Of a stretch of DNA of 64,000 nt, positions 1 to 13,100 are shown piece by piece. This DNA comes from Oxyruncus cristatus (taxonomy: Eukaryota > Chordata > Aves > Passeriformes > Cotingidae). The notes under the pieces were generated by a model, which did not search any database, was not told the origin of the DNA, and saw only the letters and a program-made list of their open reading frames with translations. A program made the translations under genes and the position numbers. Numbering within the stretch: the stretch's first letter is position 1; the number at the start of each line of letters is the position of its first letter. The stretch spans positions 682,001 through 746,000 of the forward strand of contig VXAY01002045.1 of the NCBI GenBank assembly GCA_013399855.1, in the 5' to 3' direction.

Positions 1-2201
1 TTGTTTAATTGAACAACATTGGTGCTTATTCACAACTAGCGTTTCAAAGGAATAATTTCAGCATAAAACTTGAAAAGGGTCAGCTCCTTGTCTTTAGTAC
101 TGTTCTTCATATTTTCGCGTCCTTTTCCCTGTCCACAGCTTAGCACTAGGATATCAATTTAAATACAGCTGTGGTTTTATTATACTTCAAGTATCTAACC
201 CTGTATTTGTTTCATAAATATACACACACTACACCAATGCACACACATGCACCAAAACGCTGCCTTCCCCTCACTCCATTGCTTTGTGCACCCTAAGTAG
301 TGCCAGAAGCAGGCAACTTTAAAACGGCTTTGGATGTTACATATTCCAGCATGACTTTTTACTCATTGAAATGCTCAGGGAACTTCTCAACCAGAAGAAA
401 AGTGACCAAGTAATGCACATGGTGGTATTATTTTATTCTCTCATTTAATGCTTCCAGTTTTGACTCAAAAAACTCTATTGTAAGCCTGTCTATTTTGACA
501 CCTGTTTATTTCAGCACAACTAAGTCTGAGAAGCCATATAAATAGTTTTCACAGTCCCACTCAGTTGCTACTGATGGGCACTCAGACTTCTCTCTTGTTA
601 AAAAAAACCCAGAAAACAGTAAATGTAGCTTTGACTTAGGGGGAAAAGATTTAAAATTCTGTATGGCACATAAGACAATAAGTTACATTATTACGGAAGT
701 GTTTTTATGCAGTGTGAACTGAAACAGGAACTCCAAAGTGACCTTCTTGAGTGTGCCCTTGGCAGTGCAATCTTTTCCCAAACACAGTATTTATGTCTCC
801 TGTTCATTTACTTTTATGTGATTTCTGATGTTAATCTCGTGAAACTGTTTTTAAGGTAAATTACTTCCTACGTCAGAATTTACGCAGCATATCTAGCGGT
901 CATAGAGATCACTTGTCTGACAAGTCTTCAAAAATGCACAGCTGATCTCTCCTAAATGGCATAGAAACACCATTTAGTTTGAAAACTGTTTACCTTACAA
1001 CCCAGGGCTACACAGTGAAAATGATTAAAAGTATGTTTACTTGCCACACTTGAAAAATTCGAAATTTTTTTCTTGCTTTATCTTCAGTTTTCTCTGTGTG
1101 AAGTTACCACACTTGACCATACACCCAACACTAAAATTACCTGCAATATGAGAATATTTTTAAATTGTAATTCACATTTCTTTCTTCCTAGAAAGTTAAG
1201 GCTAACACTTTTGCACCCATCACAAATACACTTCCGGGACATTGCTAAAGTATTTCTACAAGGTATTTGGTACTACAAGAACCAAGTTATTTGGCGTGCC
1301 ACAGGCTGAACATTTCAAAATTAAAATAATGAAGTAAATGCATTTCTGAGGCAAAGACGGCATGTAAAAGAAGCAATTCAAATCCTTACACAACAGATTT
1401 TAAACTTCTATATGCCTGATGAGAATTTAGCAACAAACATGTCTGGAGTAAGTGTACTAGGAAGAGGAAGAAGCAGAGCAAAACAAACAGAAGAAAACAG
1501 AGATTTTCAAAGAAACATAAGAGAGAGGACTCAAGCTACCAATGATCAGCAGCAAAGCTTTTTTCCACATGTAGGAACAAGGTCCAGTTTCACTTGCCAA
1601 AGGCCAATTTCCATTTTCACTGCTTCAAAGGTTTCTACTTTGAACAATAAAATGTGCCAACTAATTAGAACCAAACCCATCTTACCAGGAAGAAATCAGT
1701 CTGAGATTACAGAAACTTCCTGAAATGTTATTCTGCATCCTACTCTGAATGCCACAATCTTTAAAAAAACCTCACTTGAAACCAGCATCAATCCCCAAAT
1801 CTATACTGTCTACATAGATCTGTGCAATATACAGGCTGGCACAAAAGATAAATGTATTATTTGTTCTTTTCAGTGGAGGAGGGGAAACAAACTGTTCTAT
1901 TTTTAGCATATTTAGCTGGGGGAGGAAAAAAAAGCAGGAAGGCAGAAACTGGGAAACTGAGCATCCCAAAGATTATTTTGGCACCTTTTACAGAACCAAA
2001 GGATATGGGGAAAACCAGGGCAGTTGCAGCATAAATGGAGAGTCCCCAGGCTCTAGTGTTTTAGATGTTCATTAAACATCTTTTGTGCCAAACTTACATC
2101 AGAACTCTGTGCCTTTATCTTACGCAAGTGTCCTTACACCAGTGCCTTTTTCCTTTTGTGGCCCAGAAAATAACTATTTATCTGTAAAGTAACAGAAAAA
2201 A

Positions 2202-2370
2202 TAGCCACTGGATCAGATCAACACTCCATTTAACCTGATATCCTCTATCAGTAGCAGCCAACAGCAGATGTTCAGGGCAGCAGGCAAAGAAAAGCACGTA
2301 TACATCCTACCCCAGGATAATCTCCCAGTTTCCAGCAATGAGTTCAAAAACAAAAGACTGAGACTCTCAA
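2202..2370 (-). repeat. Ancient CR1-like relic
   Basis: The stretch beginning near the words CCACTGGATCAGATCA, followed by a 'cagcagatg' segment and a 'cccagtttccagcaatgag' segment, resembles an old amniote CR1 3' region in antisense orientation. It is heavily diverged. The assignment is from memory of consensus sequences and its edges are uncertain. Confidence 0.4.
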
Positions 2371-5300
2371 CCAGAAACACTACATAGCCCAACAGACTAT
2401 TCTCAAGAGAGAAACAAGAAGCCCAAGTTTTCTAAATCCAGACAAGGGAAAGAAAAAAACTAAACCTGACTTCTCACAGCTCAGTGCAAGTGCCTTCCTG
2501 ACTGCTAACAGTCTGCTGTGGGAAGTAGTGAAGGGGAGAAAGGGAAGGAATCAGCCATCATCTTTGCTCTATTTTTCAATTAAAACAGTTCCAAGTCTCT
2601 AACATTTGTTCCTCCTTTCCCACAACAGCTTCCATTTAGAAAGGGTCAAATTAACTATTTCACATTTTCAGCTATTTGGACGAGGTTTTGCTGAAAGCAT
2701 TCACAGCACTGGATCTGAATTTGAGAAAAGTCTCAAGGTCACCATTTTTTTTTTAAATAAAGAGCCCATTGTAAGATCAACAGCAAGTGCTTAGAGGTAC
2801 TGCTAAAGCAGTAACAAAATTTTGGGAAATAAATCCTCAAATCATTTGAAATACAATCCCAGAGACAGGAACCTCTGTGTTCTTCCCCATATTGCACAAC
2901 TAACTGCCAGTGATACCAATAAAATATGAACACATTGACATTAGATCCACTATAAACAATTCTTAACCATTACTTCTTTAAAACAAAATCCAATCTCACT
3001 TTCCATTTTAGCAATTTGCTTTAAAACATGGGGCTACTCAACAGCCATAAGTCCTTCCGTAATTCACCCATTCTAGTATTTCAGAATAAGAAATAATGCC
3101 AGAGGCTGTTGCAGATGCTGAACACATAGAGGAACGTCCTTCCCAAAAACAAAAGGGCACAGGAAAAAACTGGCTCAGTTAAGAAAGAGAGGTGATCAAG
3201 TACAACAGTTTGGCTTTGCTGGTGTATTGTTACAGGCAATCTGATACTTGCTGTAATTAATCCTCGCTGACTCAAAAGATCACAGATATCCACAGACATT
3301 CTATCTCTGTTTGTTGTTTTTCTCTTAGAAATGAACTGTCTACACTGCTGGGCTCAATCCACTTTTCTCTTACAGAGGGTGAAAAAAACTCCCTAAATTA
3401 TGTTATCCCCCTCCAAAATCCCCTTCCCATTCTCCTACTGTTATGTCACTTCCTCCCTCCATGTATTAGTTTCTTTTCTAAATCCTCTCCAGTTTCCTTC
3501 CACTGACCACCTGGCACATTGACAGCGGGACTGATCCAAAAGGTGGAAAAAACCTGATAGGCATACTCCAGGGCAAAGCATTGTAGCTTCTGAACATATT
3601 CTAGAACAATAATAACAATTTAAAAAACTTTAATTTAGGGCAATTACTTTACTTGGAGTGTTCATGTGAAAAAATATTCCAGAACATTATATTCTGCAGA
3701 AGCTATGACAGTTAATTTGTATAAAAGAGCTCTTTGGCACAAGACCTGCCAACTTAAGAGACTGTGAAGGTACAGAGACAGACATGCAATAAAAAGGACA
3801 GGGTTTATGGCAGAATTGTCTCTGAAAGGTCCCTTTCCACAAAAGCATTATTTCTCCAGCATCTGAGTTTGTGGTTCTTGTGGGCCCAAAGCCAAGGCAA
3901 TCTGTTTGAACAAGCGCTGCTCTATTTGGCAGAAAAATGCAGTAAACTACTGTGCACAGAGCTAAGGGTATGCATGGTAGGAAAAGGTAATACCACTGCT
4001 TTGGGAAATTACTACTTGAAAGTGCAAGGTAATTCTGCTGCAAAGGTAAAAGACGGGAGAATTTGGCACTGCTCTATGTTCTTTACAAAACCCCACCTGA
4101 GCATGACAAGTTTGTACAATGAATTTATTAAAATAAAGAAGTGATGCCTAAAAACCAGAATTCTATAATAAACTAGTTCTATCAGAAGAGAAATCTCAAA
4201 TCCGAGGTTCAGAGCTACAACATGTTACATCATTAATACAAGTCACTACATGATATTGTTTCACACTGGACAAAACAGGTGCTGTATCTCTGTACGGATC
4301 ATTGGATTTCCACATGCTTCCCTCACAACACAAAGTTAGAAATGGAATACACTTAACTGGAAGACAGACATCAAGCATTTTTGTGTAATGAAATCTCTTG
4401 CCTAAGAGAAGAGAATGGAAGTTGCTTATGCAACTATTTCTCCAGAACACATCCATCTCCTGCATGAACCGATTTTTACACAGAGAAATAAATTTTCCTT
4501 CTCTTTTCATACTTTCAGCACCAACATAGAGCTGTCTGCTTTCAAGCACAAGATGACTGGACTTAAAATACAAATCTCATAACCCATGTAACAGAGAAAT
4601 GCACTTACTCTTTACAGTGGATCATTTTTAAACAAAGGGTATGTAAATAAAACTCCCTTATTTATTATTTGTTGTTAGCTTTTTCAGTTGCACTAACCAT
4701 TCCATTTCCAATTATTTAATATTACACGCTTCAACATCCTAGGATGTATCACTATGGAAAACAAAGTAACACAGATAAGAGGATAAATGTTCCAGTGACA
4801 ACTGCCTTGAACAGTCAAGTAAACTTTACCATCCCTTTACCCATGCCAAAATTCTCTGGTCCTCACCCTGCAAGAGACTTTTTTCTACTTTCATGTTTTT
4901 GCATTTCTGTCTGCTGTCAGTATCCATCAAAGCCCTTCATGGTTCGGAGCCCAGCTGTTGGAAGAGGCTGATCCTCACCCTGTATCAGTCAACAGCATTA
5001 CAATGAGCTGGGCTGATGGGATTTTCCTTTCGCAGATTTCTCAATTCCGTAACTCTTTTCCCTAGTATTACATCCTTTTATACACCATCAGAGCGAACAA
5101 GAATTAATCTTTGCAGAACATAATGCCCTTTTATTCTGCATATGACAAGCTTTTTGAATAGAGAGTTTTTAGGCATTTATGGGAGCAATTAACAAATTAA
5201 AACACTTTCCAGATATTCAGAAGTTCCCAAATCAATGGTCTAATTTGGTATTAGTAGTCTTCCAATCCTCTGCTTGAACCAGGCAGACATCCCTCTTGCA

Positions 5301-7980
5301 ATATCTATAAAACAATGAAAAACTAAATAGTTAACTTTCCTCCCAATGTATAATGCACTTAATCTATCCTAAAAATAAAAACCTTGGCCTGTGTGCACAG
5401 ATCAACTGGATGCCATAAACCGACCTATCCCTGCCCATCCAGCACTCCTCTGACTTTATCTTCTTTACATATCCAATAATTCTAGGGACTAAGAAATTAG
5501 TCACGAAAAGAAAAGAGTCTGTAACAACATAGCACAATCAAACCTCAGTCTTAACAGGCCTCTGAGAGCTTCTTAACAGAAAAAAATAACAAATCCATAT
5601 TACAAACATCTTCAGCAGACATATATATGAGGTGACCATGTGAGGGAATAAAAGGCACATAAGCTTTATCTAGTTCATGGAACTTTTAGGACACCACATT
5701 CCCACAACATAGAATAGCAGAAAACTACAGGGGAGCTCAGGAGAGACAGACAAATCACCTCAAATGAACCAACTATTCCCGGGAAAACACTGAACCAGCT
5801 GTCAAAATAAGGTTCATCAGAGGTAAAGCAGCACATCAGATATCACCTCTCTATTACTAGGGTAGAAATTCATGAATGGCATCTAGTTATAATACTGATG
5901 GTATATTAATTACACATGAAACCCAGCGTCAGATGATAAAACTCAATTTCTCTTGAAACACTATTTCTGTTCTATAGTGCCTTCCAGACTTCAGCCCATG
6001 GTTTTCACTCCAATCTCTCTGTAATTCACCATATCACCTCTGAAAATCTCTGCATCATCTCTCAGTATCAATACACAATCTTCAAAACAAAGATCATAAA
6101 TTCTACTGGAATTTCTCTAGCTTTAAGTATAACCAAAATTAACAGTTCAGACACCCATCACTAAAAGCTCAGCTTCCTTGAGGTGTAAGTGAATCTTAAG
6201 TCACGCAATTATTAGTGTATCAAACAATTGCTATAAAACACTCAATTACATCATACTGATGTAAAAATAAAAGCTTTACCCCCAGAATTGACTTTTCCAA
6301 AATAATTAGGGAGTTCATGTACATGGAAGATATCTATAAAATGAAACAGGTGGTACTTCCCTGTACCATGAAGCGCATGAAGGTTAAATTCATACACAGC
6401 TGCTACCTAAAGACAAAACAGTGAACAACTTTTGCATTTAAAATTGAAGCAATTTAGAACAGAGAAGCATGTCCAGGTCTATCAGAACTTGTGGTGTTGT
6501 GTTCTTAAATGAAATAGAAAACAGCTACTGAATCAACTGCCTGAAGCTGAAGAGATAAGCACTCAAACCTATATGTCAAGGACCGTGTGTCCTTGCACCA
6601 TCACCAAATAAACGTGGCCTGGGGGACAGGGAAGGCAGTGGCAAACACTACGCTCCATCCCTCAAACAGAAAAGACGGACTGGAAACACTTAAAAGTTTG
6701 TCACCTACAACCAGACCATTTAAGCACCAAACAGAGTGAACTAAGCAGAGGAATGAACGAAACCAAACAAAAAGCAGTTTACAAAAGATTTACTACTTCA
6801 TTGCTTCTTCAATGCTACTTTCTTCAGCGGGGTTAGCATCCAGTCTACATATAGCTCAAAGTGTAGGAGCACTCTGCCGGTACTTTTTCTGTTGTATAAC
6901 ATACACCTACAGTGCTGGAAATAAACAAATGACTAAAAGCATGTGCTTTGCAAGACTCTATACTGCATGTTCTGCATGTGGCAACAGAGCAGCGGCTCTG
7001 TATTTGCAAGCGCCAAGGAAATTTCCACTCCTATTGCAATAACCAAACAGTAATCCTGTTTGATTGAAAGGGCTTAAAATGATTAGTAAATGCATTTGTT
7101 TCTAAGTTTACTTCCCTAGAATCCAGCCTAACCTTCCTTGAAATTGCATATTTATTCTAAGAAAAAAATCTTCCACTAATAAGGAAGACAAATCATAAAA
7201 CATGAGAAAATAATCCGTATGAACGTTCACATCCCTTCTCTACTATCTCCCCTTCCTGTGTGCCTTCTAAATGTAGAACAAAGCTTTCAGGAACGTGAAA
7301 GTAATTTGTTCAGCTCTAATCACTTCAGTTGTTTTGATGTATCTACACACATACTTAACATAATGCCTAGACAGAATTATAGATTTTGGACTAGAACTAC
7401 ATTTATAATCTGATCTTTAATCAGGGATAGCTGAGGGGTCCACAAACAGCAGATGGTTCTTCACACCATACTGCTCCAAGACAACGACGAGTAGAATTTC
7501 AGTCTTCCCTCTCAGTTCTCTATTTCTTCTTTGTTTAACAAATCAGATGCTAGAATTTATACCATAGCTTCTTTCACGTTAACTTTTACAGCCTCCTCTT
7601 AAGGAATATACTCCAAAGAAATACACTTCACTGCGCAATATGTGACTTCCATAGTAAATATTTTTGTGAAACAGAGTACACATATACAAAGAAGAAAATT
7701 TTTCAAATTCTGTCCAACACCTACTCACTTGAAAACAAAGCCTGCTACTAGAGATGAAAAGTACTGAATCACACCACCCAAGCTAATTTCCTGCAAAGCA
7801 GCATTGAAAAAGCCTATTCAGTTACAATGCTGTATCTCAGTTCCTCCATCAATAAATTCTCCCCCAAAAGGTAAATTATTTCCTCTTTCCAAATGAAAGT
7901 GAGATATATACAACAGCTAATAAAGTCTACATAGTACTAAGCACTACATTCAATTTTCTGGATATATAACATGCAGAACT
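2371..7980. other. Intronic sequence, nothing recognised
   Basis: AT-rich intronic DNA. Open frames stay under about 130 codons, occur on both strands over the same bases, and show no domains, signal peptides or compositional bias that would mark coding sequence. No tandem array or clear transposon edge was seen. Confidence 0.6.
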
Positions 7981-10130
7981 CTTCTTCCACTCTCCTAAAC
8001 TACAAACCAGAAGGTAGCTATAGGTTGCCATTATTCACTGTCCTCCAACACTATCCCTTCCTTATATTCCTGCCCAACTCCTTACTATACTGATTCTTTT
8101 CCCATTAGCCCTCCCTCCACATTCTCAGCCCGGTGTTTTCATCCTACTTCCTGCATGAACACTGCTGCACTCCCCTTCCTTTGCAGTTCCCGTCAATTCC
8201 AATTCCTCTGAACTTCCTTAGACTTTTGATGTATTTCCTTATCCCCTCCTTAATGCTTCTGCACACATGCCAAATCCTGACCCTCCAGCCCCTTATATGC
8301 CATCACAGACAGTACTGCCTCTGGGTAACTCTCTCGACTCTCAGCTTGTTTTTAACTCAAATTCCCTTTTCTTGCTCTTCACGTTTGACTGATCCTCACA
8401 TTACCTCTTAGACATTTCAGCTGCCCATTACTTTGTGAGTCTTCCTTTTCCTGTGTTTCCATTTTTTGTTGCTTCCTAGCCAAATACTCTCCTCCACTTA
8501 ATCCCTATACTGATGTAAACTTCAGGAAAGATGTCTAGATTTAGTCCAAATAAAAGAAGCTGGTGGTCACTGTAATCACAGAAAATCTCATATCCAATAC
8601 CAAAACTCTTCGAGCTTATGTCTCTGAGCCCACTATGAGCAGCTACATACAGGAACACTTTGCACACATAGGAGCTTGAGCAGGATGCCAACTGTGAGAC
8701 TGTGTGGGGAAAAGGCTATGAAAGAACGAGAAACAGTCCTACCATCAGCTTGCAATAAAGTCAGTAGTTACAAACATCAATCTTCTGTTTGTCCCATAAC
8801 TAGACCTACATTTTCCAGCTGGGTCAAGGAAAAAAAAAAATAAAATCTCTCAGTCAATTAAAATGGACCAAAGCAGAGCCCTTACAAGAAACCTGGGTGT
8901 AATCACCATGTACAGCGTTACAAGCATGATTTTCAGTAATTCTGTTTTTCCATAAGAAACTTCCAGCACCAATGAAAGAGTAAATAACGTGACACACAAT
9001 TTCTCCTGATGTGAAGTTCTTGCACACTTGACAATGCTACAAATGTGAAGGTGCCTTCTTGCATAGCAGTGGTAGTTGCTGTAAATGCATGTTTACAGTA
9101 TTTTTCAAGCATTTCTGGAAGCAGGAGGGAACTGGTTACTTTGCCTGCCACTCATCCAGGGATACTTGCACTCTCTGAGTAAGAACCCCTCTCTTCCTCA
9201 ATTTAACAGTCACGGTCAGCATTTCTGTATCCATTGCAAGCAACCATTGGGGTTTTTTTCCAGTTTTTTTCTCCTCTTCTTTCCATCCCTGCCTTCTTAA
9301 CATCATCATGTGCTTACATCAGATATCATCCTAGTCTTTAGAGGATTTGTCAGAAGTGTTTGCTAGTTACCATCCTAGCTCTTTCAGAATCCTGGAAAAT
9401 AAGTTAACCAGCGCCATTTAAGTGCTTTAAGCTCACAATTTTGTTTATTGCCTTGCTTACTTGCATCTCTATTCCTGATATCCATTCTACCTTCTCCCAC
9501 ACTTTGAGCTCAAAAACTGCAGAAAAGCACTCATTTAGATTTGGCAATACCTACATTATCTTTAATATTACTACATACTAACTCTGTATTATCTTTTTCC
9601 CCTCACAACTCTTGTTTCTTAAAGAGCATTTTTGTTTTCTTTACTGCCTCCTGTCATTCCTAAAGAAACTTGACCTTCGCAAATTTGTCTTTTATCCTTA
9701 CACATACACTTGCATAAGAAACTTTCCTCGGACTACCTGGCTTTTTCCTTGCATTTCTGACAGGTTCAGCTCATTTGTGACATTCTTCTTGGAGTATTTC
9801 AAATTTGTAGTTTTTCCCATAATTTTCCCTTCTTGGGATACTTAATGAACATTCTTCAGGCTTTAGAACATAAACTCTTCAGTTCTATTGACCTCACCAG
9901 CTCTCAGTTTATTGATTTTTTTCCTAAATAAATTATTTTTATTGTTTTGCCTTGTTTTTCTTTTAATTTCTTTTTGTTTTTAGTACACAATGAATTGAGT
10001 CCCAACTATTCAACAAACAGTTCACTTGTTTACACAACATCCACTTTATTCCTGTCTTTAAATCAGCAATTCTCACATCAGCCTCTCCCTCTTCAGTCTG
10101 TTTCCTTCTCTAAAAGGCAGTATCTTGGCT
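7981..10130. repeat. Pyrimidine-biased intronic stretch (plus strand)
   Basis: The plus strand is visibly enriched in C and T over long runs, notably 7981-8520 and about 9590-10110. The ASAP2 pre-mRNA (minus strand) would therefore be purine-rich here. No repeat unit or coding content was recognised. The 92-codon plus-strand frame at 8133-8411 is rich in Leu, Phe, Pro and Ser, as expected from pyrimidine-rich DNA, and is not called a gene. Confidence 0.4.
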
Positions 10131-13100
10131 TGCCAGCACAGAGGTCTGACCATAACATGGCTTCTTCCCTCTCTAGCAACTTCATGGAGAAGAGAACATT
10201 TATTTGGAGGCAGTGAGGACTGAGAACAAGAGAAGACTTGCCTCTGGCCCATCCATGAGAGACACTCCAGCTTAGCATGAAGCCCACCCGAGCCCCAGCC
10301 CTGGCTCCAGTACCTTGGACAGGGCTGGGCCAAGGCAGGGACCTCAACAGAGGTTAGGACAAAGCACCTCTGTAGCAGAGGAGTTTCAAGAAATCAAGAG
10401 AGACAAGGAGCCTGTAAACACTGAGAAAGTATAGAGAAGCTTGACACCCAAAACAATAGAGGGAAGAGTTTAACTAAACAGGGTTAGGCCCAGCTTTTCT
10501 GGAGCTTCAGGTGGAAAGGTCATTTCAGGGCAAATGGGGCAGACAGATCACATGGACTGTCAAGAGCGAGGCTCAGAAGCTGCAGTGCAGGAGTTAGGAC
10601 AGGGAATGGTTGTATATAATACATATGCATAAATATACTCACACATATGGAAGGTGTAAATTATAAAAAAAAATAGCTTAAAGAGTCAAACTAAAGTGTT
10701 TAAGAACCACCATGAATAAAAAGACACCACAGTGGTTCAGCTACAAACACACCACACTAGTCACGTACACCAAGTTTTCTGGGATTCCTCCACTTGTACT
10801 CATCAGCCACGTCCACTTGCCATAAGGACTGTAAGCACTTCGGAGCACGGATTAGGCTTTTGTCCTGTGACTTGGCAAGGCCAGAACAAAGGCCTCACCT
10901 TTACCTACCACTGCTGCACATTATGGTACACAGAGAACAACACGAGATGAGAAAAGGAAGTGAAGGTGGGTTAAACCTAAGGACAATTTTTTACTCTGTT
11001 CTAGCATCAGCATGAAGTACACTAGCTCCAGACAGACAGTTCTGAGAGATGCTGCAACACCATGGCAAAACAAAACACAAAAAACACAGTTAGTAAAATA
11101 CTTCAAAAATGTACATATTTTTCATTGATTTTCCTATGAGGCATTTAGTAATATGAAGCAGATGCATCACCGAATGCACCAAGATAAGGTGGAAGAAATC
11201 TAATTATATGGCTTGACATTGCTTTAGCTGACTGCATATTGTCTGTACCTTAAAGGTTTAAGGTCTAAACTCTCTATTTTAAAATCTGGATACAGCTCCA
11301 GCTGAAAACCTACAGTTTAACTCCTGTATTTCTGCAACTTCCATCCTCCAAATTTCACTCAAAAAGAAAATAATTCCCACACTCCTTTTGAAATCATCAT
11401 GCCTTTTGTGTCATAATGACTTTTCCAGAAACCTCTCTGGATGCTGATGACTGGGAATCATGGTTCCAGAAAGGAAGCAGAAGTGGAACACAAAAAAAGC
11501 TTTAAACAACACACATTTATGGAACTGTATTTAATAATGAGGTAAGAAAAGTGTGCAAGTATGTTCTATTAAAGAGCACACTGTAGTGGGCAAAAGATAC
11601 ATTTTATTAAAAAGAATTATACAAATAAAAGCAGTAAATTTCCCAAAATGCACAACAAAATGTGACATTTCCTACTGCCTCGAAGTATACAGAAACATCC
11701 TCTTCACATAACTTTTAAATACAAGTCACAATCATGAACTAAAGGAATACAAAACTCCAGACCTATAAACCTAATGAGCAAAGTGTAAGCACATACATGT
11801 ATCCATGCAACCACACTTGTATTCCCCCACCCTACCAAGCTGTTATTACCTCTTGCCCTCATTAGCTTTGCAGAACTAAAATGGAGCAGAGAGAATTACA
11901 GAATTTTGCCATACAAGAGGGAGTCAAATTCAATAAGCATTGATCCCTTACGCCTCTCCAAGCCAGCTGAAAATTGTGGGATTGCCTTAGGTGGCAAGAA
12001 GTTGTTGTCATTTCTCATGGAAAATACTTGTGTTATAAATGACAGTGAGGAAGAAAAGGATTTGACACTGAAATGAAATGCTGCATTCCTAGGAATGGTA
12101 ATTTAAAAAAAAGTCAAGTCTTTTAAAGTGTAAAACAACAATTATTGAATTTCTATTTATAGGAATAGAACTTATAAAACAAAGGCAAGTAGAGATCTGA
12201 AATTACAAGTTATGCCTTTAACGTTAATTTCTCAGCTTTCATAAAGATTCCTGGAGAGTGGCTTTTAAATAGACTGTAAACAATTGAAATTTATTTCTAT
12301 CCAGAAAACTAAGACCATCTTTGGTACCACTATACTGCTTCTTTAAGTTGTACATTTTACATCTTTCCACCACACCTTTGTCCTGTCTACTTCTTAGAAC
12401 AAGTTCACTCCAGTGGCAAGTGTTAGTACACTGGGGAGAGTGTTCCATGAACCTACTAAACTTCTATCAACATTTCCATTCTCCTCGCTTCGTAGGGAAA
12501 TCTGTGCTTGCAGTGAAGTTTAGGGTGGGTAAACTTTGCACCTCAAGTCCTGACTTAGATGGAAATGTCTCCAGCACCAGAGCAGCCTGCTACACTCTGT
12601 TTTCCCCTTGGATTCTAATAATTAAATTACTCTTTAAATTAATTCTTAAAAATCTTTAATGATCACAGCTATTAGGACCACTTTCCAGGCTTCATTAGTG
12701 TTTAGTACTATTTTATTTAACTTACAGCATATAAAAGACAGAAGTGTGTGTTCTAAGCAACAGCAGTACAAAACCAAGATTTTTAAGTGTTCATAGCTTA
12801 AAAATGGTCACCACACATGTTAGATCCTGGGACCTTTAACAGAAACAGCCAACTAAAAAGACTGCAGTTGTCAGACCAGACTACCAATTTCAAGCAACCC
12901 CTCCCCCAATCACATGACCATGCTTGCACTCTCTCAATTAAAACTTGTTTAATCTTAGTCACTATCACTCGTGTAAAGATTAAACAGTAACCTGTAAGAG
13001 CCTGTGACATATTGCTCACTTGTACTTTTGTTTTAGCAGAAGCTAAAGATTCCCAACATTTTGCTAAGCAACATCCTAGTCTGAGAACAATGCAGAAATT

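Noticed and set aside
8133..8411. Leu/Phe-rich 92-codon frame resembling a membrane protein
   Set aside because: The hydrophobic composition follows from pyrimidine-rich DNA; no ATG context, domain or splice support.
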